Of a DNA stretch of 15,790 bases, positions 7,872 to 14,764 are shown piece by piece; positions within the stretch are counted from its first letter, which is position 1, and the number at the start of each line of letters is the position of its first letter. Below the pieces are notes generated by a model, which was not told the origin of the DNA, searched no databases, and worked only from the letters and a program-made list of their open reading frames with translations. The DNA lies in contig USGH01000030.1 of the NCBI GenBank assembly GCA_900554225.1, positions 1 through 15,790 of the forward strand. Direction: 5' to 3'. The position numbers and the translations under genes were made by a program. The DNA comes from an uncultured Eubacteriales bacterium (GTDB lineage Bacteria; Bacillota; Clostridia; Oscillospirales; CAG-272).

Positions 7872-8447
7872 ATGGCAAATACCGTTCTTGTAGAAACCAG
7901 CGCGCGCCACGTCCATCTGACGGAGGAACACATCAAGATCCTCTTTGGGGAAGGCGCGACCCTTACCGTGAAGAAGCCGCTGTCCCAGCCCGGCCAGTTC
8001 GCCTGCGAGGAGAGAGTCACCCTCGTCGGCCCCAAAAAGTCTATCCCCAACGTGATCATCCTTGGACCCGCCCGCAGCGCAACCCAGGTGGAGGTCTCTC
8101 TCACCGACGCGCGTACCCTTGGTGTGGACGCTCCCGTTCGTGAATCCGGTGACATTGCCGGCTCCGGCGCATGTAAGATCGTCGGTCCCTGCGGCGAAGT
8201 CGAGATCTCCGAGGGCGTGATCGCCGCAAAACGGCACATCCACCTCACCCCCGCCGACGCGGAAGCCTTCGGCGTCGAGGACAAGCAGATCGTCTCCGTC
8301 AAGATCAGCTCCGCGGACAGAAGCACCATCTTCGGTGACGTCGTCGTCCGCGTAAGCCCCAAATTCGCCGCCGCTATGCACATCGATACCGACGAATCCA
8401 ACGCCGCCTGCGCTTTCGGCAAGTGCTACGGGGAGATCCTCAAGTAA
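7872..8447 (+). CDS. pduL: PduL-type phosphate acyltransferase (phosphotransacetylase)
   Basis: A 191-residue enzyme that interconverts acyl-CoA (acetyl or propionyl) and acyl phosphate. Two similar beta-barrel halves each carry a zinc-binding pair: His13-x-His15 in RHVHL and His122-x-His124 in RHIHL; the C-terminal MHIDTDESNAA (170-180) is also typical. The start has AAAGGAG seven bases before ATG. The N-terminus is short with no encapsulation peptide and no microcompartment shell genes are nearby, so I infer a cytosolic role making acetyl phosphate for acetate kinase rather than 1,2-propanediol use. It has its own strong promoter and is followed by a family-1 repeat 11 bases after the stop. 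Confidence 0.93.
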   Translation: MANTVLVETSARHVHLTEEHIKILFGEGATLTVKKPLSQPGQFACEERVTLVGPKKSIPNVIILGPARSATQVEVSLTDARTLGVDAPVRESGDIAGSGACKIVGPCGEVEISEGVIAAKRHIHLTPADAEAFGVEDKQIVSVKISSADRSTIFGDVVVRVSPKFAAAMHIDTDESNAACAFGKCYGEILK

Positions 8448-8455
8448 TTTTTTAT

Positions 8456-8560
8456 GGGGAACGTGGGGGGATACGCGTCAGAACCTTTTTGAAAAAAGGT
8501 TCCGACACCTCCAAAAACTTTTGTGAAAAGGGATTTGGGTGGAGTTTGTGCAGGGCTGGC
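8456..8560 (+). repeat. Family-1 repeat, copy 2 (3' of pduL)
   Basis: Starts GGGGAACGTGGGGGGATACG, then hairpin AACCTTTTT-GA-AAAAAGGTT (8482-8501, 9 bp), linker CCGACACCTCC, AAAAACTTTT, and the TTTGTGCAGGGCTGG tail. It is nearly identical to copy 4 across the hairpin and linker. It lies in the sense of pduL, just past its stop. Confidence 0.85.
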
Positions 8561-8789
8561 ACATACAATATTGTCTGTGCAGGGCTGGACTGGGTTTATT
8601 CTGTATCGTTCGATGGCTTTGGGCGTTTGCTATCGTAGAATGTAGAATACGGTATCGCTCTTTCCCGGCACGCACGTTTTCCCCCGCACCCATTTGGATT
8701 TCACCAACATCCAGAAAGGAGAAGGCTCCCGTTCATACGGCACCTTCCCCTTTTCTTCATTATTGTTGCAGTAGGACAGACAAACAACA
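8561..8789. other. Gene-free stretch between convergent pduL and mazF
   Basis: No credible gene. It holds a repeat of GTGCAGGGCTGG (near 8547 and 8577), a nested hairpin with GAAGG/CCTTC outside and CCGT-TCAT-ACGG inside followed by CCCCTTTTC near 8722-8757 that could end transcription, and a 7-bp inverted repeat ATTGTTG / CAACAAT around 8762-8794. Confidence 0.5.
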
Positions 8790-8943
8790 ATATGTCTCCA
8801 TCCCTGCAAAAACCATACTATAGCCCCAGCCCTGCAAAAACCATATCCCCATCCCCTTTTTTATAAAAGTTCTTGCCAAGCTTCTTTCAAGAAGCGTCTC
8901 CGTCTCCCCCGTTCCCCTCGTTCCCCGTATCCCCCGCGCGTGA
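8790..8943 (-). repeat. Family-1 repeat, copy 3 (overlaps the mazF 3' end)
   Basis: Read on the minus strand: GCGGGGGATACGGGGAACG, hairpin GCTTCT-TGAA-AGAAGC (8880-8895), linker TTGGCAAGAA, ACTTTTAT, GGGGATGGGGATATGG and two TTTTTGCAGGG tails. With copy 2 it makes an inverted pair. Its first 50 or so bases lie inside mazF. Confidence 0.8.
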
Positions 8944-9285
8944 TTGTAAACCGAAGCTGACGGTGATGGCTGTGTCCACGGCGCGCATTACGGAATCGTC
9001 GAGGTGGCCCATCTTCTCGCCTAACCGTTTTTTGTCAATGGTGCGGATCTGCTCAAGCAGGATCACGGAATCGCGGGCAAGACCGACGCGGTCGGCATAA
9101 ACGTCTATGTGCGTGGGGAGCTTCGCCTTGCGAAGCTTGCTGGTGATCGCCGCCGCAATGACCGTCGGACTGTAGCGATTGCCCACGTCGTTCTGCACGA
9201 TCAGCACCGGACGCACCCCGCCCTGCTCACTCCCTACCACCGGACTCAGGTCCGCGTAAAATATATCTCCTCGCCGGATCGTCAT
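8887..9285 (-). CDS. mazF: MazF/EndoA-type mRNA endoribonuclease toxin, no antitoxin beside it
   Basis: A 132-residue PemK/MazF toxin expected to cut mRNA at short single-stranded motifs. Residues 1-114 align closely with B. subtilis EndoA (RRGDIFYADLSPVVGSEQGG; KLPTH; ERDSVILLEQIRTIDK-like); the catalytic Arg25 and Thr48 are present. The ATG at 9285 is chosen because GGGAGGAAG lies nine bases upstream and homology starts there; a GTG/ATG further up adds eight unrelated residues. EndoA ends near 116; here residues 115-132 (GDTGNEGNGGDGDAS end) form a low-complexity tail encoded inside a family-1 repeat. No ribbon-helix-helix or AbrB antitoxin is found in the 240 bases upstream. Confidence 0.93.
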   Translation of the reverse strand: MTIRRGDIFYADLSPVVGSEQGGVRPVLIVQNDVGNRYSPTVIAAAITSKLRKAKLPTHIDVYADRVGLARDSVILLEQIRTIDKKRLGEKMGHLDDSVMRAVDTAITVSFGLQSRAGDTGNEGNGGDGDAS

Positions 9286-9368
9286 GATGTACTTCCTCCC
9301 TTTCCCCATTCCCTGCCATTAGTATATCCAACTTACTATAGGATATGCAGCCGCAGGCGACTTGGCGA

Positions 9369-9500
9369 ACGCGGGGGATGCGCGGGGGGATGCGCGTCAG
9401 AACCTTTTTGAAAAAAGGTTCCGACACCTCCAAAAACTTTTATACATGGGGGATGGGGCTATGGTTTGTGCGTATTTTTGGGGGAATGCAGTTTGTGCGG
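9369..9500 (+). repeat. Family-1 repeat, copy 4 (between mazF and the HAD gene)
   Basis: GCGGGGGATGCGCGGGGGGA leads to the same 9-bp hairpin AACCTTTTT-GA-AAAAAGGTT (9401-9420), CCGACACCTCC, AAAAACTTTTATAC, GGGGGATGGGG and two GTTTGTGCG tails (to about 9500). Unlike copies 1, 2, 3 and 6 it does not follow a gene end: it lies between the divergent starts of mazF and the HAD gene. Confidence 0.82.
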
Positions 9501-9552
9501 ATCGCTTGCTTGTTTTTCTCTTTTTATTTCCCAAGTACAGGAGGATTTTCCT

Positions 9553-10338
9553 ATGGACAAACGCATGGACGGGGTGCTGCTTGCCTCGGATTATGACGGG
9601 ACGCTTTGTCAGGGCGGCATTTCGGACGAGGTGCGGCAGGCGATTTGCCGATTCCGGGATGCGGGCGGTCGATTCGGCGTGGTATCCGGGCGGGACTATG
9701 CCGGGGGATATGCCATGTTCCGGCGGGAGAATCGGTTCCCGTTCGATTTCGTGCTGGGTCTCAACGGAGCGATCGCCTTTGACGCGTCCGGCCGCCTGCT
9801 GTTTGGCGATGTGATCCACGATCCGGCACTGATGACCGCACTGCGGGAATTTGTCTTTGCGCACGTCGCCACCATGGTCGGCTTCTACACCCGCTACAGC
9901 GCACTCCGGTTCGATTCCCGCTATCCGAACGGACACTGGTCCGGTACGCAGATGGAGTATTCCCCGCACGACCGGATCGGCGCGTTCACGGAATTCTGCG
10001 CGGCAAACGCGATCTGTGAGACGGAGGACGAGGCAATCGCCGGGACTGCGGCACTGCGGAAGGCGTTCCCGATGCTCAATCCGATGCGCAACGGTCGGTG
10101 TATCGACATTCCGCCCGCCGGCATGGATAAGGGCGAGGGAATCGCACGGTACGCGGCACGCTTTGCCATCGACCACGACCGGATCTTCACCGCGGGCGAC
10201 AACGACAACGACGTATCGATGCTCTCCCGCTACCACGGCTTTGCGATGACGGTATCCTCCCCCGATGCCCGCGCCGCCGCCGTCTGTCAAGCCGACGATA
10301 TTGCCGATGTGATCGCGCAGATCGAGGCAATGCTGTAA
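9553..10338 (+). CDS. HAD-superfamily (Cof/type IIB) phosphatase
   Basis: A 261-residue cytosolic hydrolase, probably of a sugar phosphate or a phosphorylated cofactor. Motif I is SDYDGTL with nucleophile Asp13 and acid/base Asp15, motif II is VVSGR (Ser45), motif III lysine is Lys193 in MDKGEG, motif IV is GDNDNDVSML (Asp216, Asp220). The central cap at about 85-185 fits the C2B type. Start ATG at 9553 follows AGGAGG at 9539-9544 by eight bases. It is 49 bases ahead of metA on the same strand, so co-transcription is likely, but the substrate cannot be named from this. Confidence 0.9.
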   Translation: MDKRMDGVLLASDYDGTLCQGGISDEVRQAICRFRDAGGRFGVVSGRDYAGGYAMFRRENRFPFDFVLGLNGAIAFDASGRLLFGDVIHDPALMTALREFVFAHVATMVGFYTRYSALRFDSRYPNGHWSGTQMEYSPHDRIGAFTEFCAANAICETEDEAIAGTAALRKAFPMLNPMRNGRCIDIPPAGMDKGEGIARYAARFAIDHDRIFTAGDNDNDVSMLSRYHGFAMTVSSPDARAAAVCQADDIADVIAQIEAML

Positions 10339-10387
10339 TCCCCCGGGGATACGCAAAATCCTATCCACAAAACACAAAGGAGCCACT

Positions 10388-11317
10388 ATGCCAATCAAAA
10401 TCCCATCCGGACTGCCTGCCGGTGAAATTCTGTCCCGCGAGAACATCTTTGTCATGGACGAGCATCGCGCCGTCACACAGGACATCCGACCGCTGCGGCT
10501 GGCGATCCTCAATCTGATGCCAACGAAAATCACCACGGAGACGCAGATCATCCGCCTGCTCTCGAACACGCCCCTGCAGATCGAGCTGACCCTGCTCCAG
10601 ACCGCGTCCCATGCCTCCACCCACACCGCCGAAGCACACATGACCGCCTTCTACCGCACCTTTGACGACGTGCGCGATGAACGGTTTGACGGGCTGATCA
10701 TCACGGGCGCACCGGTGGAAAACCTCGATTTCACGGACGTGGATTACTGGGACGAGCTGTGCGCGATCATGGCGTGGTCCAAGACGAACGTATATTCCAC
10801 GCTCCACATCTGCTGGGCGGCGCAGGCGGGACTGTGGTACCATTACGGGATCCCCAAGTATTCCCTGCCGGAGAAGATGTTCGGTGTATTTGCCCACGAC
10901 ACGCTCCAGCCCTCCCATCCGCTGGTGCGTGGGTTTGACGAAACGTTTTCCGCCCCGCATTCCCGCCATACGGAGGTTCGCCGCGCCGACATTGAGAAGT
11001 GTCCCAAGGTGGAGATCCTCGCGGAATCGGCGGAGGCAGGGGTATACATCGTGGCGTCTCGGAAGCGCAGGCTCTTTTTCGTGACCGGACACAGCGAGTA
11101 CGACGCGGGAACGCTTGCCGCCGAGTACCATCGGGACGTGGAGCGCGGACTGCCCATTGCCCTGCCGCGCCATTATTTTCCGCACGACGATCCGACGCTG
11201 CCGCCGCGCAACACCTGGCGGAGCCACGCGCACCTCTTATTCTCCAACTGGCTGAACTATTTCGTTTATCAGGCGACGCCGTATGATCTCACAAGCATCG
11301 CCACGGTGACGGAATAA
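10388..11317 (+). CDS. metA: Homoserine O-acetyltransferase (MetA family)
   Basis: A 309-residue class-I-glutamine-amidotransferase-like enzyme that acylates homoserine in methionine synthesis. The catalytic triad is intact at the family numbering: Cys142 in STLHICWAAQAG, His235 and Glu237 in VTGHSEYD. Residue 111 in TGAPVENLDF is glutamate; published work on MetA shows Glu111 gives acetyl-CoA use while Gly111 (E. coli type) gives succinyl-CoA use, so I call the acetyl form. AAAGGAG six bases before ATG supports the start. Length is normal. It sits after the HAD gene; no SAM riboswitch is visible ahead of either gene. Two GC-rich hairpins follow the stop. Confidence 0.96.
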   Translation: MPIKIPSGLPAGEILSRENIFVMDEHRAVTQDIRPLRLAILNLMPTKITTETQIIRLLSNTPLQIELTLLQTASHASTHTAEAHMTAFYRTFDDVRDERFDGLIITGAPVENLDFTDVDYWDELCAIMAWSKTNVYSTLHICWAAQAGLWYHYGIPKYSLPEKMFGVFAHDTLQPSHPLVRGFDETFSAPHSRHTEVRRADIEKCPKVEILAESAEAGVYIVASRKRRLFFVTGHSEYDAGTLAAEYHRDVERGLPIALPRHYFPHDDPTLPPRNTWRSHAHLLFSNWLNYFVYQATPYDLTSIATVTE

Positions 11318-11318
11318 G

Positions 11319-11376
11319 GTGGGACCTGCCCCACCGCCCTGTTCTCCGGGACTTGTCCCGGCACCCTATTCTTTTG
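11319..11376 (+). terminator. Tandem hairpins after metA (also the outer edge of the family-2 element)
   Basis: Two related units: GTGGG-ACCTGC-CCCAC (11319-11334) and CCGGGA-CTTG-TCCCGG (11346-11361), the second followed by CACCCTATTCTTTT. The second unit matches a hairpin at the other edge of the element (GTGGGAC-AA-GTCCCAC, 12572-12587). It can act as a terminator for metA. Confidence 0.6.
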
Positions 11377-11942
11377 ACTTGCAGTCTGCTATATTCCCGC
11401 GCGGCAGGTACGAGGATGCCTTGGCATCCAGTACCGATCCGCGCGGCTTCGGCTGTACTTGCGGTTTCGGCTTGCTTGACTTGCAGTCGGCTTATGTTGT
11501 TTGTATTCTTATAAGGTAACTGCGTTTGGCTTGGGTCGCTTGTATTGGTTTCTTCAATGAGGAATACCTCATCGCTCTTGTAGATTTTATTGCTCCTTGC
11601 GGGGGCACCAAAGGACAGGGACGGCGGGATTTGCGAATCCCCCCTTCCCTATCCGAAGCACGCTTGCGTGGTTAACTGGACTCTAACTCTTCCACCCGGG
11701 GAATCGCTGCGGCGGGTTGATTGGGCTGCCGCGGGTTTGGGGCAATTTAGGAATCCGGTGTCCGGTGCGGACTTTTCGTCGCCACTTCGACATAATGTTT
11801 GGGTGCTTTGTGTTCGGGCTTGGACTGTTCGCGTTTCAGTTGGTCTTGTTTGGCTTGTATCGTTTGTTTTTCATTGTTGGGTGAAAAAAAGACGCTGTTT
11901 GTTTGGCTTTGTCGCACGTTCTTTGGATTACCGCTGACCGCG
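11345..11942 (+). repeat. Family-2 long palindromic element I, left arm
   Basis: Ordered landmarks: GGGACTTGTCCC, GACTTGCAGTC (11376, repeated at 11478 around a 100-base insert with its own GGATGCC/GGCATCC stem), AACTGCGTTTGGCTT, AATACCTCATCGCTCTTGTAG, GATTTTATTG, a TGCG-loop hairpin (11618-11649), CACCCGGGGAAT, GCTGCCGCGGGTTTGGG, GTGTTCGGGCT, CGCGTTTCAGT, TTTTTCATTGTTGG, GGATTACCGCTGACCGCG. The same order runs on the minus strand from 12590 to 12084. No frame stays open through all copies, so I treat it as non-coding. Confidence 0.88.
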
Positions 11943-12083
11943 ACTATTGTCACAATTTCGTTTAGTGCAAGTCCATTTCACCAAATAGGCTGGGTTGAAC
12001 CATACTGGAAAAAGGCGTTCGTGCGGTTTAGGCTTCTAATGATCTGGTTTTCCATAACGTTATCAACCAAAACAAACGACCCA
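11943..12083. repeat. Family-2 element I, centre
   Basis: About 140 bases between the inverted arms. The part CAATTTCGTT ... TGCAAGTCCATTTCACCAA ... GCGTTCGTGCGG is shared with the centre of the second element near 15245-15320, which shows that the two composites are copies of one unit. No gene seen. Confidence 0.75.
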
Positions 12084-12590
12084 ACCGCGGTCAGCGCAAA
12101 TCCAACTATAGACCATATCCAAACCCACCGTAGCCGCAGGCACGAACAGTCCATCCCCCCAATAATGAAAAACGAAAGATACAAGCCCAACAACCCGACT
12201 GAAACACGAACGATACCAGCCCGAACACAGATAGCCAAATAAAATTCGGAACTGGCGAGTAACGATAGCACCGGAATACAGCTACCTACATTGACCCAAG
12301 CCCGCGGCAGCCTACATTTCCCCGCCGCAGCGGATTCCCCGGGTGGATGAGGTGGAGTCCAGAGGATGGGGAAGGAGGGCTCCGCAGAGTCCTTCTTCCT
12401 CGTCCTTTGGTGCGCCGCAAGGCAACAATAAAATCTACAAGAGCGATGAGGTATTCCGCATTGAGAAAGCCAAAAGAAACGACATAAGCCAAACGCAGTT
12501 TCCTTACAAATAACAAAGGAAATCAGCAAACGCAGTTTGATAAGCTGACTGCAAGTCTAAAAATATTGGGCGTGGGACAAGTCCCACAAA
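12084..12590 (-). repeat. Family-2 long palindromic element I, right (inverted) arm
   Basis: Reverse-complement relative of the left arm with all landmarks in order, ending at the GTGGGAC-AA-GTCCCAC hairpin (12572-12587). It is closer to the arms at 14765 and 15470 than to its own partner: the hairpin region at 12368-12401 is identical to those in the second element. Downstream of it, CCCCCGC-AA-GGGGG near 12593-12606 adjoins the gfo/idh stop and can end that transcript. Confidence 0.88.
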
Positions 12591-12607
12591 TGCCCCCGCA
12601 AGGGGGA

Positions 12608-13675
12608 TCAGTACAGCACCGGCAGGGGGTTGTCCGCGTGAATCTGCTCGTTCAGGCGGATCTGCCGCAATACCTGCTCCGGGGTGATCTCCAGCGGCGC
12701 ACCCTCCGTCAGATGGCGGTGGATCATCCTGTAATAGGCGTCCACGGCGGTGGTGAATGCGCTGCCCGTGAGATCGCACGATTCCTTGTGCCAGTTCAGC
12801 TTCTCCCCGCAGTACGCCGGAAGATCCGTGTCGGGCTTGCCGAGCGGACGGAGCTGCAATGCCGGAAGCGGAATCTCGTTCGGATCGAACCACTGCCACT
12901 CCACGGTGGAATAATTCGCCCGCAGACTGCCGTTTGTCGCCTGAATCACGTACAGATACGGCGCGTATGCGTTGCAGGACGAGATCTCAATATCGAATAA
13001 CGGCTTGTTTTCCCCGGAGAACAGGATCTTCGCGTAATCCTCCGCGTCGCCCGCAATGTTCGCACGATCCAGCTTCGAATAGAGCAGGCGCGGTTCTGCG
13101 TCGTAGCCGAACAGATCCAGTGCCTGATCCATCGGGTGCGGCCCCGTGTTCATCACACCGCCGCCATTGTACCGCAGGGAGCATTGCCAGTCCCAGCGGC
13201 GCGCAAAGCCGGAGAACGCGATCGAATATTGCAGCACTCTGCCCAGTACCCCGGAGGCTAAGATCTCCTTGATCTTCACAAAATACGGCGCGTAACGGGA
13301 CTGCTGGAACGGCGCGATCATTCGCCCTGTCTCCGCGGCGGTCCGGATCAGCATCTCCACGTCCTCCGCGTGCTTGGCAAGCGGCTTCTCTGTCACCACG
13401 TCAAAGCCATGCCGCATCAGATCCGCCGCAATCGCCGCGTGCTGATAGCTGAACGTGGAATTGACCACCAGATCGATCTCGTCCCGGTGCGCAAACAGCT
13501 CCTCATACGACGCGTATACCGGACAGCCGTATTCCTCCGCCGCCCGCGCCCGCCGATTCTCCAGCTCGTCCACAACGGCAACGACCTTGTACTGCGTATT
13601 CGCCGCACTCCGGAAATACGCCCCGTGAATATCGCGCCCACTGCGCCCTTGCCCTATGATGGCTACTCGTAACAT
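12608..13675 (-). CDS. Gfo/Idh/MocA-family NAD(P)-dependent oxidoreductase
   Basis: A 355-residue cytosolic enzyme, probably a sugar or sugar-derivative dehydrogenase. The N-terminal Rossmann fold has GQGRSG at 8-13 and an acidic residue at Asp36, which favours NAD. The family motif EKP lies at 96-98 with the likely catalytic Lys97; the C-terminal domain has NTGPHPMDQALDLFG with His180 and Asp183. Start ATG at 13675 is chosen because the Rossmann strand MLRVAIIG begins there; codons upstream belong to a repeat. No clear ribosome site precedes it (the leader reads GCGATACCAAAAATG). It follows nagB on the same strand, separated by an inverted repeat pair, suggesting a shared amino-sugar or hexose pathway, but the substrate is not known. 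Confidence 0.9.
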   Translation of the reverse strand: MLRVAIIGQGRSGRDIHGAYFRSAANTQYKVVAVVDELENRRARAAEEYGCPVYASYEELFAHRDEIDLVVNSTFSYQHAAIAADLMRHGFDVVTEKPLAKHAEDVEMLIRTAAETGRMIAPFQQSRYAPYFVKIKEILASGVLGRVLQYSIAFSGFARRWDWQCSLRYNGGGVMNTGPHPMDQALDLFGYDAEPRLLYSKLDRANIAGDAEDYAKILFSGENKPLFDIEISSCNAYAPYLYVIQATNGSLRANYSTVEWQWFDPNEIPLPALQLRPLGKPDTDLPAYCGEKLNWHKESCDLTGSAFTTAVDAYYRMIHRHLTEGAPLEITPEQVLRQIRLNEQIHADNPLPVLY

Positions 13676-13679
13676 TTTT

Positions 13680-13745
13680 GGTATCGCGGGAAAACCTTTT
13701 TGAAAAAGATTTCCCCACCCCCCTTTCAAAAAACTTTATGCAGAT
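13680..13745 (+). repeat. Family-1 repeat, copy 5
   Basis: GCGGGAAAACCTTTTTGAAAA hairpin (about 13687-13706, with a G-to-A and matching loss of symmetry), a C-rich linker, and AAAAAACTTTATGCAG. It is the most diverged copy and lies directly before the gfo/idh start, opposite to that gene's direction. Confidence 0.7.
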
Positions 13746-13774
13746 AATAAATACCGGATACCAGAATAGAATCG

Positions 13775-13866
13775 CCACAGACTTGCACAAACTGTACCCA
13801 ATCCATCCCAGTATAAAAGTTCTTGCCAGGCTTCTTTCAAGAAGCCGCGTTCCCCTCGCGTTCCCC
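13775..13866 (-). repeat. Family-1 repeat, copy 6 (3' of nagB)
   Basis: On the minus strand it starts directly after the nagB stop: GGGGAACGCGAGGGGAACG, hairpin GCTTCT-TGAA-AGAAGC (about 13833-13848), CTGGCAAGAACTTTTATACTG, GGATGGATTGGG, TTTGTGCAAGTC. With copy 5 it forms an inverted pair that fills the whole nagB-gfo/idh gap. Confidence 0.82.
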
Positions 13867-14625
13867 TCAGAGTCCCAGAGAGCTGTCGCGGTCGCAGTAG
13901 AGGATGGCGTGCGGATGGCGGCGGAGGATCGTTGCGGGACAGTCCGCCGTGATCGGCTCGGTCAGGGTCCGGCGAATGGCCACGCGCTTGGATTTGCCGG
14001 GAACGGAGCAGAACATATATTTCGCGCGCACAAGAGACGGGATGGTCAGGGTCATCGCGCGCTTCGGCACCGCTTCGAGCGTTGGGAAACAGCCGTCGTG
14101 AACCTGCTGCATCCGGCATACCTCGTCGAGGGTGGCAATCTTCACCGGCTTCGGATCGTCAAAGTCCGCCACACCCGGATCGTTGAACGCAATGTGCCCG
14201 TTCTCCCCGATCCCGAGACAGCAGATGTCTGCCGGATAGGTTTCCAGAAGCTCGCCGTACCGCGCGCATTCCGCCTTCGCGTCGGGTGCGTCCGGCTGCA
14301 AATAGTGTACCGCGGCAAACGGCAGCAGCCCGAAAATGTGCTCGCGCAGATAGGTCCCGAACGTCTGCGGCGCACCGGCCGCAAGCCCCACGTATTCGTC
14401 CATGTGGAACGCGCGCACTCTCGTCCAGTCGATATCCGGCGCGGCGACCAGTGCCGCAAGCGTCTCGTTCTGGGACGGAGCCGCCGCGAAAATCATATTC
14501 ACGTATTCCTGCTGTGCCAAAAGCTCCCGCAGCCGTGCCGCACAATCCGCCGCCGCAGCCCTGCCCATTTCCTCACGACTCAGCAGCATACGAACCTTCA
14601 GCTTGTCCTTCATCATTGTTTGCAT
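13867..14625 (-). CDS. nagB: Glucosamine-6-phosphate deaminase-like protein (NagB/RpiA fold)
   Basis: A 252-residue sugar-phosphate deaminase/isomerase fold. HMDEYVG holds Asp76 (E. coli Asp72), and GIGENGHIAFNDP (139-151) is the active-site loop with His144. In E. coli NagB the loop is GVGNDGHIAFNEP with catalytic Asp141 and Glu148; here those positions are Asn142 and Asp149. The C-terminal RRHPHAILYCDRDSS is typical of a large NagB-like subfamily that shares these changes. It may therefore act on glucosamine-6-phosphate or a related sugar phosphate. The ATG at 14625 follows GGAGGA by about seven bases. It has a consensus promoter and leads the gfo/idh gene. Confidence 0.88.
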   Translation of the reverse strand: MQTMMKDKLKVRMLLSREEMGRAAAADCAARLRELLAQQEYVNMIFAAAPSQNETLAALVAAPDIDWTRVRAFHMDEYVGLAAGAPQTFGTYLREHIFGLLPFAAVHYLQPDAPDAKAECARYGELLETYPADICCLGIGENGHIAFNDPGVADFDDPKPVKIATLDEVCRMQQVHDGCFPTLEAVPKRAMTLTIPSLVRAKYMFCSVPGKSKRVAIRRTLTEPITADCPATILRRHPHAILYCDRDSSLGL

Positions 14626-14711
14626 GGGTGATTCCTCCGTACTCTATGCCATCGAACCGCCGCCGCATCCTGTCGAACCGACGTGGTTTTTCGGTAAACT
14701 TACACAAATAC

Positions 14712-14740
14712 ATGATAGCACAAACGGCGGCTTCTGTCAA
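14712..14740 (-). promoter_or_regulatory. Sigma-A promoter for nagB (and gfo/idh)
   Basis: On the minus strand, perfect -35 TTGACA (14735-14740), 17-base spacer, -10 TATCAT (14712-14717). The leader would be about 80 bases. Its upstream edge is only some 25 bases from the family-2 element. Confidence 0.87.
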
Positions 14741-14764
14741 GAGTCAGTTTTGCATCTGCCTGCG

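Noticed and set aside
7872..8447. Bacterial microcompartment locus signalled by pduL
   Set aside because: No shell proteins or diol dehydratase nearby and no N-terminal targeting extension on the protein.
8486..8520. CACCTCC in the family-1 linker as an anti-Shine-Dalgarno (ribosome-interfering) element
   Set aside because: It is present only in copies 2 and 4; the other copies have unrelated linkers, so a general role is not supported.
11978..12529. A 183-codon minus-strand frame in the right arm of element I
   Set aside because: The frame passes through the conserved hairpin and is broken in the other arms; different frames are open in different copies, which fits non-coding repeat DNA. 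The C-terminal part is kept only as a low-interest finding.
11345..12590. Insertion sequence or group II intron
   Set aside because: No transposase or reverse transcriptase, and I could not find a domain V-like hairpin or typical intron ends.
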